Assembly: GCF_900110425.1 (NCBI RefSeq)
Contig: NZ_FODS01000012.1
Span: forward strand, 1-64,000
Direction of reading: 5' to 3'
Source: Salinihabitans flavidus
GTDB taxonomy: Bacteria > Pseudomonadota > Alphaproteobacteria > Rhodobacterales > Rhodobacteraceae
Length of the DNA: 64,000 bases
Part shown: piece after piece, positions 37,828 to 47,016 of the stretch
How positions within the stretch are numbered: the first letter of the stretch is position 1
Layout: every line of letters begins with the position of its first letter
The notes under the pieces: generated by a model
Database searches by the model: none
Told to the model about the DNA's origin: nothing
Seen by the model: the letters and a program-made list of their open reading frames with translations, nothing else
Translations under genes and position numbers: made by a program

Positions 37828-40194
37828 CTAGCGTTCGGTCAGCTTCAACTCGATCCGCCGGTTGCGGGCCCGCGCCTCGGGTGTGTCGGCGGGATCGACC
37901 GGCTGATATTCCCCGAACCCGTTGGCCGACAGCCGGCCGGGCGGAATACCCAGTTCATCCACCATCAGACGCACGACCGACAGCGCCCGCGCCTGACTCA
38001 ATTCCCAGTTATCCTCGAACCGGGCGCTTTCCAGCAGCGGCACATCGTCGGTATGCCCGTCCACCCGGATGATCCAGTCGATCTCCGAGGGAATTTCATC
38101 GATGACGGCCCGCAGGATGCGCGCCACCTTCGCGATCTCGGCACGTCCCGCATCGGACAATTCCGCCTGCCCCGGCGGGAAAAGCACTTCGGACGAGAAG
38201 ACAAAGCGGTCGCCGACGATGCGCACGCCTTCCTGATCGCCCAGAATCTCGCGCATTCTTCCAAAGAATTCAGAGCGATAGCGTTCCAACCGTTCGGCCT
38301 CCGAAGCCAGGCGCCGCGCCTCTTCCTCAAGCCTGCGACGCTCGGCTTCCTCAAGCTCGCGGCGCTTGCGTTCCTCCGCGGCGGCACGGGCCAGCGCCGC
38401 GTTGAGGTCGGCCCCCATGCTTTCCAGCCGGACCTGCGCCGCTTCGTCCCGCGCGCGGCTGTCATCCAGAATGGCCTGCAACTGCGAAAGCTGGCGGCGC
38501 AACGCGGCCACCTGCTGATTGAGTGCGGCGACCCGGCGCTGCGCATCCGCCGATTGCGCCTTCTGGCTCTCAAGCGCCGCATTGGCCGTGGACAGAAGCG
38601 CCTCGCGCTGCTCCGCCTCGGTCATCGCCTCCTCGGCCTGGCGCTCGGCGGCGCGTTTTTCGGCCAACGCCTCGGCCAGCTGGCGCTCGATTTCCTCGCG
38701 GTCGCTCAACTGCTCCTGCGCGGCAAGGCGTGCGGCCAGCGCGGCGGCCAGTTCATCCTCCAGCGCGGCCTTGTCCTGCGCAAGGGTTTCCGCTTCGGAT
38801 TCGGCCGCCTCCGCCCGGCGCTCTGCGGCAAGTCGGGCCGCCAGCGCCTGCTGCAATTCTTCATTCAGATCGGCGCGTTCGCTCGACAGTTCGGCGCTTT
38901 CGCTCTCCGCCGCCTCGGCCCGGCGCCGCGCGGCCAGACGCTCGGCCAGCGCCTGACGCAACTCTTCCTCAAGGTCGGCGCGCTCGCTCTCAAGCGCCGC
39001 GCTCTCGTTCTCGGCCTGTAGTTTCTCGGCCAAGGCCGCATCCAGCCGGGCGCGAAGCTCGGCCTCACTCTCCTGCGTCTGCTCAAGCGCGGATTGCGTC
39101 TCCTGCGACTGCGTGCGCTCCGTTTCAAGCGCCAGAAGCGTTTCGGCAAGCTCGGTGGCGGTGCGTTGCCGTTCGGCCTCGCTCTGCTCCAGATCGAGAA
39201 GCACCGCGGCAAGCTCCTCCTCGGTGCGCTCGCGGGCCTCGCGGCTGTCCTCCAGCGCGGCAAGCGCCGCGTTCAGATCGGTTTCAAGCTCTTCGCTGTC
39301 GGTGAGCGCGGCGGCAAGACGGCGGCTCAGATCGTCGCGCGCCTCCTGCGCGGCGGCCAGCATGGTCAGCGTTTCCTCGGCCTTGCGGCGCTGCTCTTCA
39401 AGCGCGAGGGTCATCGCCGTCAGCTCCGCATCGGCGTTCTGCAACCGCTCCCGCAACGCCTCCGCGGCAGCGGCTTCGGCCAGCTTGAGGGCCTCCTCCT
39501 CGCTGAGCTGCTCTTGAAGATCCTCCACCCGCGCGCTCAGGGTCTCGCGCGCCTCCCGGCCCGTCGCGATCTCCTCCCGCGCCTCGACATTGCGGGCGCG
39601 CAGGTCGGCGATCAGCGCCTCCAGCGCCTCGCGGCGGGCGGCGGCCAGCCGCGCGGCCTCCGATTGCGCGTCGATCTCGTCGCGGGCCTGCGCCAGCGCG
39701 AGGTTGAGCGCCTCCTGCTCGGACACCAACTCCTCCCGCTCGCTCTCAAGCTCGGCCACGGTGCCGCGCGCCTCATCGCGCTGCGCCATGAGCGAGGCGA
39801 CCTGCTCTTCGAAGCTGGCGATCCGGGACTGTGCATCGGCGAGGGCAGCATCCTGTTGCTCGCGCTCCGCGCTGAGCGCAGAGATCAGCGCGGCTTGCTC
39901 CTCCACCTCCTGCTCGGTCTCCGACAGCGTGCTGCGCAAGCTGCCCAGTTCCTCGCGCAAATCAGAGGTTCTCTGGCGTTCAAGGCCAAGCGCCGAGGAC
40001 AGAGCCAACACTTCGGCGGACAGCGCATCAAGTTCGCTTTCCTGCCCCGAAACGGTTTCGCTCAGCACGAACTGCACCAGCATGAAGATGGTCAGCACGA
40101 ACATCAGCACAAGCAAAAGCCCGGTCATCGCATCCACGAATCCCGGCCAGATCGAGGCCTGAAACCGTTGGCCAGTGCGCCGCGACAGGGCCAT
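37828..40194 (-). CDS. OmpA/MotB-domain protein with long periplasmic coiled coil
   Basis: A 788-residue protein. One N-terminal membrane helix (residues ~18-45) begins FVDAMTGLLLVLMFVL, with an Asp at the start as in MotB/ZorB stators. About 550 residues of Ala/Glu/Arg/Leu coiled coil follow, including three 35-residue tandem repeats near residues 397-501. A C-terminal OmpA peptidoglycan-binding domain carries VDGHTDDVPL and ARNRRIEL. It follows the ExbB/MotA-like gene by 3 bp, so the two should form a proton- or sodium-driven motor anchored to peptidoglycan. Function unknown; not a flagellar stator by context. Confidence 0.85.
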   Translation of the reverse strand: MALSRRTGQRFQASIWPGFVDAMTGLLLVLMFVLTIFMLVQFVLSETVSGQESELDALSAEVLALSSALGLERQRTSDLREELGSLRSTLSETEQEVEEQAALISALSAEREQQDAALADAQSRIASFEEQVASLMAQRDEARGTVAELESEREELVSEQEALNLALAQARDEIDAQSEAARLAAARREALEALIADLRARNVEAREEIATGREARETLSARVEDLQEQLSEEEALKLAEAAAAEALRERLQNADAELTAMTLALEEQRRKAEETLTMLAAAQEARDDLSRRLAAALTDSEELETDLNAALAALEDSREARERTEEELAAVLLDLEQSEAERQRTATELAETLLALETERTQSQETQSALEQTQESEAELRARLDAALAEKLQAENESAALESERADLEEELRQALAERLAARRRAEAAESESAELSSERADLNEELQQALAARLAAERRAEAAESEAETLAQDKAALEDELAAALAARLAAQEQLSDREEIERQLAEALAEKRAAERQAEEAMTEAEQREALLSTANAALESQKAQSADAQRRVAALNQQVAALRRQLSQLQAILDDSRARDEAAQVRLESMGADLNAALARAAAEERKRRELEEAERRRLEEEARRLASEAERLERYRSEFFGRMREILGDQEGVRIVGDRFVFSSEVLFPPGQAELSDAGRAEIAKVARILRAVIDEIPSEIDWIIRVDGHTDDVPLLESARFEDNWELSQARALSVVRLMVDELGIPPGRLSANGFGEYQPVDPADTPEARARNRRIELKLTER

Positions 40195-40197
40195 GAC

Positions 40198-41436
40198 CTA
40201 GCCCCCCGTGCCTTCGGGGCCGCCCGTTTCCTTGCGCCGCACCCGCCCCAGAGGGCGCACCGGCTTGACCTGCGGCTCCTCCTTTGCGCCCGCGCGGATC
40301 GCGCGGATCAGCGAGGAAATCTCGGTGCGCAACTCGGCCATGCTTTCCTGCCGTCCGGCGGAAATCTCTTCGACGATCCGAAGCATCTGCACGTCGATGG
40401 ACCGCAGGCGCATCCGGCTTTCGGCATCCATCCCGTCCTCGCGGGGTTGTTCCTCCAGCGCCTGAATAAGCCGTTCCTGACCATCGGCCACCCGCAAGAG
40501 CGCATGGGTGGTCGGCGCCGCCATATCCATCCGGTCGGTCAGCCGTTCCAGCGAGTCCGCAAGGCTGCCGAGTTTTTCGTCCACCTGCGCGCGGCCGGAC
40601 TCGGACTGCGCGAACATCGTCTGAAGCGCCTCCATCTGCGCGCCCATATGGTCGAGCACCCCGGCCATGGCCTGGGCTTCTCCGCCCATTTCCCCGTCGC
40701 CAGAGGCGAAACTCACCCGCGTGATCGTGCTGAGCCATTCCTCAAGCTCACGGTAGAACCGGTTCTGACCGTGGCCCGCGAAAAGCTCCAGCAGCCCCAC
40801 GACAAGCGAACCGGCAAGACCCAGAAGCGATGAGGCAAAGGCCACGCCCATACCGCCAAGCTGCGTTTCAAGCCCACCCATCAGGCGGTTAAACACATCC
40901 ACCGCGCCCTCGCCTTCGGCCGGGACAAGGTTGCGGATCGTGTCCACCACCGCCGGCACCGTGGTCGCCAGACCGTAGAAGGTGCCAAGCAGGCCAAGAA
41001 AGATGAGCAGATTGACAATATAGCGCGTGATCTCGCGCGCCTCGTCGATGCGTGTGGCCACGGAATCAAGCAGCGACCGCGCCGCGGTGGAACTGATCTG
41101 CCCGCGCGCCCGGCGCGAGCGCAACTGAGAGGCCAGCGGCGCCAGAAGCTGCGGCGGCTTGACCATGTCCATGCCCGGCCGCTGCGCCGCGAACCCCTCG
41201 AGCCAGCGCACCGAGGAGATGAGCGAGAACACCTGCCAGAAACAGGCCAGCACACCGACGAAGAACACAAACAGGATGAACCCGTTAAGATACGGGTTGG
41301 CCTCGAACACCGGAAAGACGCGAGGCAGCGCGAAATAGACAAGCACCCCCGTCAGCCCCAGCACGATCAGCATCATGACGATCTGTCGGATGGGATGCGA
41401 GAAATGCGGCTCGGCCTCGCGGTCTGGCTGATCCAT
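40198..41436 (-). CDS. MotA/TolQ/ExbB-family membrane protein
   Basis: A 412-residue stator-like protein. Hydrophobic segments lie near residues 17-38 and 46-68, followed by a later pair (IVNLLIFLGLLGTFYGLATTVPAVVD and GMGVAFASSLLGLAGSLVVGLLELF, given as blocks) that are the conserved MotA/ExbB helices. The C-terminal ~200 residues are a soluble region with coiled-coil tendency, longer than in ExbB or TolQ. The ATG at 41436 has AGGAG eight bases upstream. First gene of a two-gene operon with the OmpA-like partner. Confidence 0.88.
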   Translation of the reverse strand: MDQPDREAEPHFSHPIRQIVMMLIVLGLTGVLVYFALPRVFPVFEANPYLNGFILFVFFVGVLACFWQVFSLISSVRWLEGFAAQRPGMDMVKPPQLLAPLASQLRSRRARGQISSTAARSLLDSVATRIDEAREITRYIVNLLIFLGLLGTFYGLATTVPAVVDTIRNLVPAEGEGAVDVFNRLMGGLETQLGGMGVAFASSLLGLAGSLVVGLLELFAGHGQNRFYRELEEWLSTITRVSFASGDGEMGGEAQAMAGVLDHMGAQMEALQTMFAQSESGRAQVDEKLGSLADSLERLTDRMDMAAPTTHALLRVADGQERLIQALEEQPREDGMDAESRMRLRSIDVQMLRIVEEISAGRQESMAELRTEISSLIRAIRAGAKEEPQVKPVRPLGRVRRKETGGPEGTGG

Positions 41437-41504
41437 CTGGACAGCTCCTGACTCTTTGTTTTTCTGCGCACACACTACTGACAAGCTCCATCTGTGCCAA
41501 GGTT

Positions 41505-42065
41505 TTATCGGGAAACACCCATGTCCGGCGCCGGGGCCGCCGTCAATGCGCGCACCCGCTCCGACAGCCAGTCAAGATCGGCATCCTCGATCCCCCATTC
41601 GCGCAGATGGCTGGCGGTATTGTGCAGATACTCGGTATTCGGACCCCGTCCGCCCACGGCGCCGGCGATGATATGCGCCTGCCGTTCGAGATCGAGCGCG
41701 CCGCAATATTGCACATGGTGCGGGTCGATCACGAAGGTCACGGCCTCCACCCGGCGCCCGTCGGCAAGATCGACCGGCAGCGCGGTTTCAAGGTAGGCCG
41801 AGGAGACCAGCTCGCGCGCGCGCAGATACTCCAGCGTCTCTGCCTCATAGCCCTCGCGCACGGACAGCGCGAGCCCCTGGCAATGCGCCCCCTCCGACGC
41901 GTCCAGCGCCAGCACGAGCCCCGGTGTCTCCACCGTGCCGCGATGGTGGATTGAGCTCATGCAGAAGCTGCGATGCCAGCCGTCCAGCTGCGCGATCACA
42001 CGTTCTTCGTATTCGAAACCGGGATACCACAGCAAAGAGCCATAGCCGAAAACCCACATGGTCAT
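41505..42065 (-). CDS. ChaC-type gamma-glutamylcyclotransferase
   Basis: A 186-residue protein with the substrate-binding YGSLLWYPGF motif of the ChaC group, which degrades glutathione to 5-oxoproline and Cys-Gly. The catalytic Glu region is in SAYLETALPV or nearby. The ATG at 42065 (MTMWVFGYG) has GAGAGG nine bases upstream; 42059 is an alternative. Divergent from the DUF2125 gene. Confidence 0.88.
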   Translation of the reverse strand: MTMWVFGYGSLLWYPGFEYEERVIAQLDGWHRSFCMSSIHHRGTVETPGLVLALDASEGAHCQGLALSVREGYEAETLEYLRARELVSSAYLETALPVDLADGRRVEAVTFVIDPHHVQYCGALDLERQAHIIAGAVGGRGPNTEYLHNTASHLREWGIEDADLDWLSERVRALTAAPAPDMGVSR

Positions 42066-42141
42066 AGTCGCACGCCTCTCTGGTGCTTGTCGAACGGCGC
42101 CGTTAAACACCAAAGTGCGGCGACGTGAAAGGGGCCGGAGC

Positions 42142-43122
42142 ATGATGAAGAAACTCGCCATCGCGATCATCGCCCTGGGGCTGGCGTGGTCGGTCTTCTG
42201 GGCGGTGCAGGCCCATGATCTGCGCCGCGACACCGTCGCCTGGTTCGAGGATCGGCGCGCCGAGGGCTGGCATGCCGAATATGACGATCTCACCCTGCGC
42301 GGCTTTCCCAACCGGCTCGATCTGTCTTTCTCCGACCTGTCGCTGGCCGATACCGGCTCCGGGCTGGCGTGGGAGATGCCCTTCTTTCAACTTCTGCGGC
42401 TGAGCTACCGGCCCGATCACCTGATTGCGGTCTGGCCGGACGAGCAGGTGATCGCCAGCCCCGGCGACAAGCACATGTTGCGCAGCGAAGACATGCGTGC
42501 CTCCCTCGTTCTGGGGGACGGGGCGCACGACCCGCTCGAACGCACCAATCTTGTGATCACCGAGGCCGCCCTGAGTGACGATGCGGGCCGCACCATGCGC
42601 GCGGACAATGTGAATCTCGCTATCCGGCACGAGACCGGCCAAAGCTATCGCCTCGCCGTCACCACCGAAGGGTTCGCCCCCGCCGCGCTGCCCGCCACCG
42701 GGCTGCCGAACCGGTTCACGACGCTGCGCGCCGATCTCACCGCCACCTTCGACCGCCCATGGGATGCCCGCGCCCTGACCGTTGCCCGGCCGCAGCCTAC
42801 CCGGATCAACCTGCGGCTGGCCGAGGTGAAATGGGGCGATCTGGAACTCCACGCCGCCGGGGAACTTGAGATCGACAGCGCGGGCACGCCATCGGGCAGG
42901 ATTACGGTCAGGGCGCGCAACTGGCGCGAGATTGTGGCGCTGGCGCGGACCTCGGGCAGGCTGCCCGAAACTGTGCTGGACACGGTGGAACAGGGACTTG
43001 ACCTGTTGTCCGGCCTCTCGGGCAATGGCCGGATGCTCGACATTCCGCTGACGTTCCGGGGCGGGCAGATCCGCATCGGCCCGGTGCCGATCGCAAAGGC
43101 CCCGACGCTCAGGCTGCGCTGA
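42142..43122 (+). CDS. DUF2125 domain protein, membrane-anchored
   Basis: About 326 residues with an N-terminal hydrophobic anchor (KLAIAIIALGLAWSVFWAVQA), then a periplasmic beta-rich DUF2125 domain. Recognisable blocks are GFPNRLDLSFSDLSL and WEMPFFQLLRLSYRPDHLIAVWPDEQ. DUF2125 proteins resemble AsmA-like, envelope-associated proteins, but function is unknown. The start is ATG 42142 or 42145. A convergent hairpin follows. Confidence 0.85.
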   Translation: MMKKLAIAIIALGLAWSVFWAVQAHDLRRDTVAWFEDRRAEGWHAEYDDLTLRGFPNRLDLSFSDLSLADTGSGLAWEMPFFQLLRLSYRPDHLIAVWPDEQVIASPGDKHMLRSEDMRASLVLGDGAHDPLERTNLVITEAALSDDAGRTMRADNVNLAIRHETGQSYRLAVTTEGFAPAALPATGLPNRFTTLRADLTATFDRPWDARALTVARPQPTRINLRLAEVKWGDLELHAAGELEIDSAGTPSGRITVRARNWREIVALARTSGRLPETVLDTVEQGLDLLSGLSGNGRMLDIPLTFRGGQIRIGPVPIAKAPTLRLR

Positions 43123-43136
43123 CGCCCCCGCCCCTT

Positions 43137-43179
43137 CATCTTTGTGAAAAATACTCCGGGGTCCGGGGCAGAGCCCCGG
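43137..43179. terminator. Convergent hairpin, recurrent Rhodobacteraceae intergenic motif
   Basis: ATCTTTGTGAAAAATACTCC, then CCGGGGC (43163-43169), loop AGA, GCCCCGG (43173-43179). It lies between the convergent DUF2125 and extensin genes and may end both transcripts. From memory, similar AAAAATACTCC-plus-GC-hairpin sequences recur between genes in this family. Confidence 0.6.
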
Positions 43180-43188
43180 GGCCCGCGC

Positions 43189-44019
43189 CTAGCGGCAATA
43201 GGCCCCGCTGCGATACCGCGCGGTATCGAAATGGAAATGATCGCGATGATGGCGATCGGAATTGGGGCCAAGCACCGTGCCGAACGGCCCGCAGGCGGCG
43301 CGATGCACCTTTTGCAATATCCTGCCCTTGCGCCCCCGCCCCCAGTCGTCAAGGACCGAAATCTCCGTCCCGTCACGCAACTGGATGCCGGAGATGTCGA
43401 TGGCACGTCCCTTGCCATGCTCGGAAATCCGCGCGCCCTTCTTGTGATTGCGCGTGCGGCAGGAATAATCCGCCGCCACCCGAAGACCGGCAACACCGCC
43501 GCCCCGCCGTCCCACGGCGGGATCGAGCCCGGCCTCGATCCAATGCTTGAGCGTTTTGGCTGTGCGGCAGTCCATCAGCGCGGGCCGGCTCAGCAGCACG
43601 CCGGAGACGGAATGAACCTTCACGCCGTCGTCAATACCGCAGCCGCGCACCTTCGCCGTGACCGGGCCCACCTTGGCGCCCCGGATGTCACCATCCCCGC
43701 AAAGCGCGGCGCTGCGCGGGGTGCTCGGCGTGGGCCGTGGCGCCGTGGCCTGCCCGCGGGTCGAGACCTGCCGGATCATCTCGCCGCCACCGCCCGCCAT
43801 TGATGCGCCGGCCCCCCGTGACGGCACCACCGCAGTCACGGACGCCGTGCGCTGTGCAAAGGGACGCGCCACCGGGCGCAACGACGCCTCGGGCGCGAAA
43901 CCGGGCATGGCAACGGGAAACACATCCTCCCTCGCAAGTGGGCGCAATGACCTGTCGGGCGGCTGCGCGAGAGCCGCGCCCGCCAGACCTATCAGGACCA
44001 AACCTGCCGCAAATCTCAA
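43189..44019 (-). CDS. Extensin-family (peptidoglycan D,D-peptidase-like) secreted protein
   Basis: 276 residues with a TTG start at 44019 overlapping the tyrA stop (TTGA). It has a signal peptide ([19 protein letters not shown]), a Pro/Ala-rich linker and the C-terminal extensin-like domain. Blocks: CGDGDIRG, SRTRNHKKGARISEHGKGRAIDI-like zinc site (HxxGRAIDI) and HRDHFHFDTA. The His/Asp pattern resembles LAS metallopeptidases. Probably acts on periplasmic peptidoglycan; inferred. Confidence 0.85.
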   Translation of the reverse strand: MRFAAGLVLIGLAGAALAQPPDRSLRPLAREDVFPVAMPGFAPEASLRPVARPFAQRTASVTAVVPSRGAGASMAGGGGEMIRQVSTRGQATAPRPTPSTPRSAALCGDGDIRGAKVGPVTAKVRGCGIDDGVKVHSVSGVLLSRPALMDCRTAKTLKHWIEAGLDPAVGRRGGGVAGLRVAADYSCRTRNHKKGARISEHGKGRAIDISGIQLRDGTEISVLDDWGRGRKGRILQKVHRAACGPFGTVLGPNSDRHHRDHFHFDTARYRSGAYCR

Positions 44020-44936
44020 GATTTCTTCACTCCCCGTCCAAAATCGGGCGCGTCCGTATCCTGTCCTGCCTCAATGATACCACGCCTGATCGCGCGTGTC
44101 CGGGTGAAATAGTCGAAAAGTTGCTCTCCGTCCCCGGTCCGTATCGCGCGCTGCAAGGCGAAAAGCTCCTCGGTGAACCGGCCGAGGATTTCCAGCGTCG
44201 CGTCCTTGTTGGTCAGGAACACATCGCGCCACATGGTTGGATCGCTGGCGGCGATCCGGGTGAAATCGCGAAACCCCGCGGCGGAATACTTGATCACTTC
44301 GCTGTCGGTGACGCGGCGCAGATCGTCGGCCACCCCGACCATCGTGTAGGCGATCAGATGCGGCGCGTGGGATGTCACCGCCAGCACCAGATCGTGGTGG
44401 TCGGGGTCCATTTCCTCGGCATGCGCGCCCATCCCCTCCCAGAACGCGCGCAACCGCGCCACCGCTTCCGGATCGCTGCCATGAACCGGCACCAGAAGAC
44501 ACCAGCGGTTTTCGAACAGTTCCGCGAACCCGCTTTCCGGCCCCGAATGTTCCGTCCCGGCAAGCGGATGCGCGGGGATGAAATGCACCCCTTCGGGCAC
44601 ATGCGGCGCGACCTGCTCGATCACGTTGCGCTTGACCGATCCCACGTCGGTCAGCGTGGCGCCGGGCCTGAGCATCGGCGCGATCTCCTCGGCGACACCG
44701 CCCATCACGCCCACCGGCACGCAAAGCACCACCAGATCGGCCCCCTCGGCGGCCTCTGCCGCGCTTTCGCATACCCGGTCGCACAGGCCAATCCGACGCG
44801 CGGTGTCGCGTGTGGCGCGGCTTCGGGCATATCCCGTGACCTCACCGGCAAGCCCCGCGCGCTTGATCGCCCAGAACATCGATGACGCGATCAGCCCCAG
44901 CCCGATAAGCGCCACGCGGTCATAGACCTGGCTCAT
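44016..44936 (-). CDS. tyrA: Prephenate/arogenate dehydrogenase
   Basis: A 306-residue TyrA. The NAD-binding motif is IGLGLIASS, with catalytic-domain blocks [30 protein letters not shown] and the [12 protein letters not shown] His segment. Oxidatively decarboxylates prephenate or arogenate in tyrosine synthesis. It overlaps hisC upstream (ATGA) and the extensin gene downstream. hisC-tyrA coupling is common because HisC-like aminotransferases also act on aromatic precursors. Confidence 0.95.
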   Translation of the reverse strand: MSQVYDRVALIGLGLIASSMFWAIKRAGLAGEVTGYARSRATRDTARRIGLCDRVCESAAEAAEGADLVVLCVPVGVMGGVAEEIAPMLRPGATLTDVGSVKRNVIEQVAPHVPEGVHFIPAHPLAGTEHSGPESGFAELFENRWCLLVPVHGSDPEAVARLRAFWEGMGAHAEEMDPDHHDLVLAVTSHAPHLIAYTMVGVADDLRRVTDSEVIKYSAAGFRDFTRIAASDPTMWRDVFLTNKDATLEILGRFTEELFALQRAIRTGDGEQLFDYFTRTRAIRRGIIEAGQDTDAPDFGRGVKKS

Positions 44937-46018
44937 CGCGCGCCTCCCTTGAACTGGCCCACCGCATGCGCCACGCGCCGACAGCCCGACTCGTCGCCCA
45001 CGGTGATCCGCAAACAATTGGGAAGATTGTAGCCCGCCACCTTCCGCGCGATCAGCCCCTGCGACTTGAGATAGCGGTCGCAGGCGTCCGCCTCGTCCCG
45101 GTCGGCGAAGCGCGCCAGCACGAAATTCGCCATCGAAATATCGCAGGGCACCCCGTGACCGGCCAGCGCCTCGGACAGCCAGATCCGGTGCCGCGCGTTG
45201 TCGATGCGGCATTTCTCGGCATAGGCCACATCGCGCACCGCGGCCTCCGCGGCGGCAAGCGACGGCCCGGCGACATTGAACGGGCCGCGCACGCGGTTGA
45301 GCACATCCATGATCTCCTTGGGGCCATACCCCCAGCCGACGCGCAGCCCGCCAAGCCCGTAGAGCTTCGAAAACGTGCGAGTCATCACCACATTGTCGCG
45401 GGCCTCGACCAGCGCGGCGCCACCGTCATACTCCTCGACATATTCGGCATAGGCCCCGTCCAGCACGAGGATCGCCTGCTCGGATATCCCGGCGGCCAGC
45501 CGGGCCACTTCGTTGCCGCCGATCATCGTGCCCGTGGGATTGTTCGGGTTGGCCACGAAGACAAGTTTCGTGCGCTTGGTGCAGGCGGCCAGAATGGCGT
45601 CCACATCCGTCACGCGCTGCTGCTCGGGCGCCTCCACCGGCGTCGCCCCGGCGGCGAGCGCGCTGAGGCGATACATGGCGAACCCGTGCTCGGTGTGGAT
45701 CACCTCGTCGCCCGGCCCGGCATAGGCCTGACAGAGAAAGGCGATGATCTCGTCCGATCCGGCCCCGACCACGATCCGCTCCGCATCCAGGCCGTGTACG
45801 TCGGCGATCGCCTTGCGCAACCCGGCATGATCGGACGACGGATAGCGATGCAGATCATACCCGGCGCGGCGATACGCCTCCAGCGCGGCCTCGCTCGGGC
45901 CATAGGGGTTCTCGTTGGACGACAGCTTCACGACATCGGACACACCCTCCACATGGGTCTGGCCGCCCTCGTAAAGGTCAATGTCCATGATTCCGGGCTG
46001 CGGGGTTATCTTGCTCAC
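44933..46018 (-). CDS. hisC: Histidinol-phosphate aminotransferase
   Basis: A 361-residue fold-type I PLP aminotransferase. Blocks: [22 protein letters not shown], the PLP Asp/Tyr in LDGAYAEYV and the Schiff-base Lys in [17 protein letters not shown]. It starts GTG at 46018 with GGGAG seven bases upstream. Coupling to tyrA suggests it may serve both histidine and aromatic amino acid synthesis, which is inference. Confidence 0.95.
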   Translation of the reverse strand: MSKITPQPGIMDIDLYEGGQTHVEGVSDVVKLSSNENPYGPSEAALEAYRRAGYDLHRYPSSDHAGLRKAIADVHGLDAERIVVGAGSDEIIAFLCQAYAGPGDEVIHTEHGFAMYRLSALAAGATPVEAPEQQRVTDVDAILAACTKRTKLVFVANPNNPTGTMIGGNEVARLAAGISEQAILVLDGAYAEYVEEYDGGAALVEARDNVVMTRTFSKLYGLGGLRVGWGYGPKEIMDVLNRVRGPFNVAGPSLAAAEAAVRDVAYAEKCRIDNARHRIWLSEALAGHGVPCDISMANFVLARFADRDEADACDRYLKSQGLIARKVAGYNLPNCLRITVGDESGCRRVAHAVGQFKGGAR

Positions 46019-46094
46019 GTCATATCTCCCATTCGGTGGCCGGCCGATCCGCCCCTGCCCTAGCCTTCCGCCCTGTCAAAGGCCAGTGCAAACG

Positions 46095-46127
46095 AAAAAG
46101 GCCGCGGCGGTCTCCCGTCGCGGCCTT
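46095..46127 (-). terminator. Rho-independent terminator of rpsD
   Basis: On the minus strand: AAGGCCGCGACGG, loop, CCGCCGCGGCC, then TTTTTCG. It lies 20 bp after the rpsD stop. Confidence 0.9.
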
Positions 46128-46147
46128 CGAACTGTTGCAGCGAAGAC

Positions 46148-46768
46148 TTAGTTCTTCGCGTAGAATTCCACGACGAGGTTCGGTTCCATCATCACCGGAT
46201 AGGGCACATCGCCGAGCGACGGCGTGCGCACGAAGGTGGCGGACATCTTGGAATGATCGGCGTCGATGTAATCGGGCACGTCACGCTCGGGAAGCTGTGC
46301 GGCCTCAATCACGACGGCAAGCTGCTTGGACTTCTCGCGCACTTCGATCACATCGCCTTCCTTCACACGATAGGAGGGGATGTTGACGCGCTTGCCGTTC
46401 ACCATCACATGGCCGTGGTTCACGAACTGGCGTGCGGCAAAGACAGTCGGCACGAACTTCGCGCGATAGACCACGGCGTCCAGACGACGCTCCAGCAGGC
46501 CGATCAGATGTTCACCCGTGTCGCCCTTCACCCGCTCCGCCTCGGCATAAATACGGCGGAACTGCTTTTCGGTGAGATCGCCGTAGTAGCCCTTCAGTTT
46601 CTGCTTCGCACGAAGCTGAATACCGAAATCGGAAAGCTTGCCCTTGCGGCGCTGGCCGTGCTGGCCGGGGCCGTATTCGCGGCGGTTGACCGGGGACTTC
46701 GGGCGGCCCCAGATATTCTCGCCCATGCGGCGGTCGAGTTTGTGCTTGGCAGACGTGCGTTTGGTCAC
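46148..46768 (-). CDS. rpsD: 30S ribosomal protein S4
   Basis: A 206-residue S4, 16S rRNA-binding assembly protein. The S4 RNA-binding domain appears in [38 protein letters not shown] (in blocks). It starts GTG at 46768 with AAGGAG upstream. Monocistronic, with its own promoter and terminator. Confidence 0.98.
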   Translation of the reverse strand: MTKRTSAKHKLDRRMGENIWGRPKSPVNRREYGPGQHGQRRKGKLSDFGIQLRAKQKLKGYYGDLTEKQFRRIYAEAERVKGDTGEHLIGLLERRLDAVVYRAKFVPTVFAARQFVNHGHVMVNGKRVNIPSYRVKEGDVIEVREKSKQLAVVIEAAQLPERDVPDYIDADHSKMSATFVRTPSLGDVPYPVMMEPNLVVEFYAKN

Positions 46769-46881
46769 GGCTGGTCTCCTTCCTTATGCGGGGCCCGAAG
46801 GCCACTATGAAGGGCGTTGTCCTTTCCCCGAAGGGCGACAGGCATCCCCTCGCGGGGGCCGCCAACACCAATGAAGCCGCG

Positions 46882-46909
46882 CTTATACCGGGGTACGTGG
46901 CAGAGTCAA
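46882..46909 (-). promoter_or_regulatory. Probable sigma70 promoter of rpsD
   Basis: On the minus strand TTGACT (46909-46904), a 16-bp spacer and TATAAG (46887-46882), about 115 bp upstream of the rpsD GTG. Confidence 0.7.
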
Positions 46910-47016
46910 CGCCCTATTGCGGGGCGCCCCATCGGCCATCGGGCGCCAACGGCTTTGACCGGCCACGCGGCAGGTCAAAGCGCATACCGCGTGCGCGGAC
47001 CGCGCACTCCGCCGGG

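Noticed and set aside
39094-40833. 579-codon plus-strand frame opposite the OmpA-like gene
   Set aside because: Mirror of the repetitive coiled-coil codons; no independent support.
37828-41436. Zorya defence system
   Set aside because: The pair resembles ZorA/ZorB in layout, but no ZorC/D or ZorE gene is adjacent and the surroundings are core genes.
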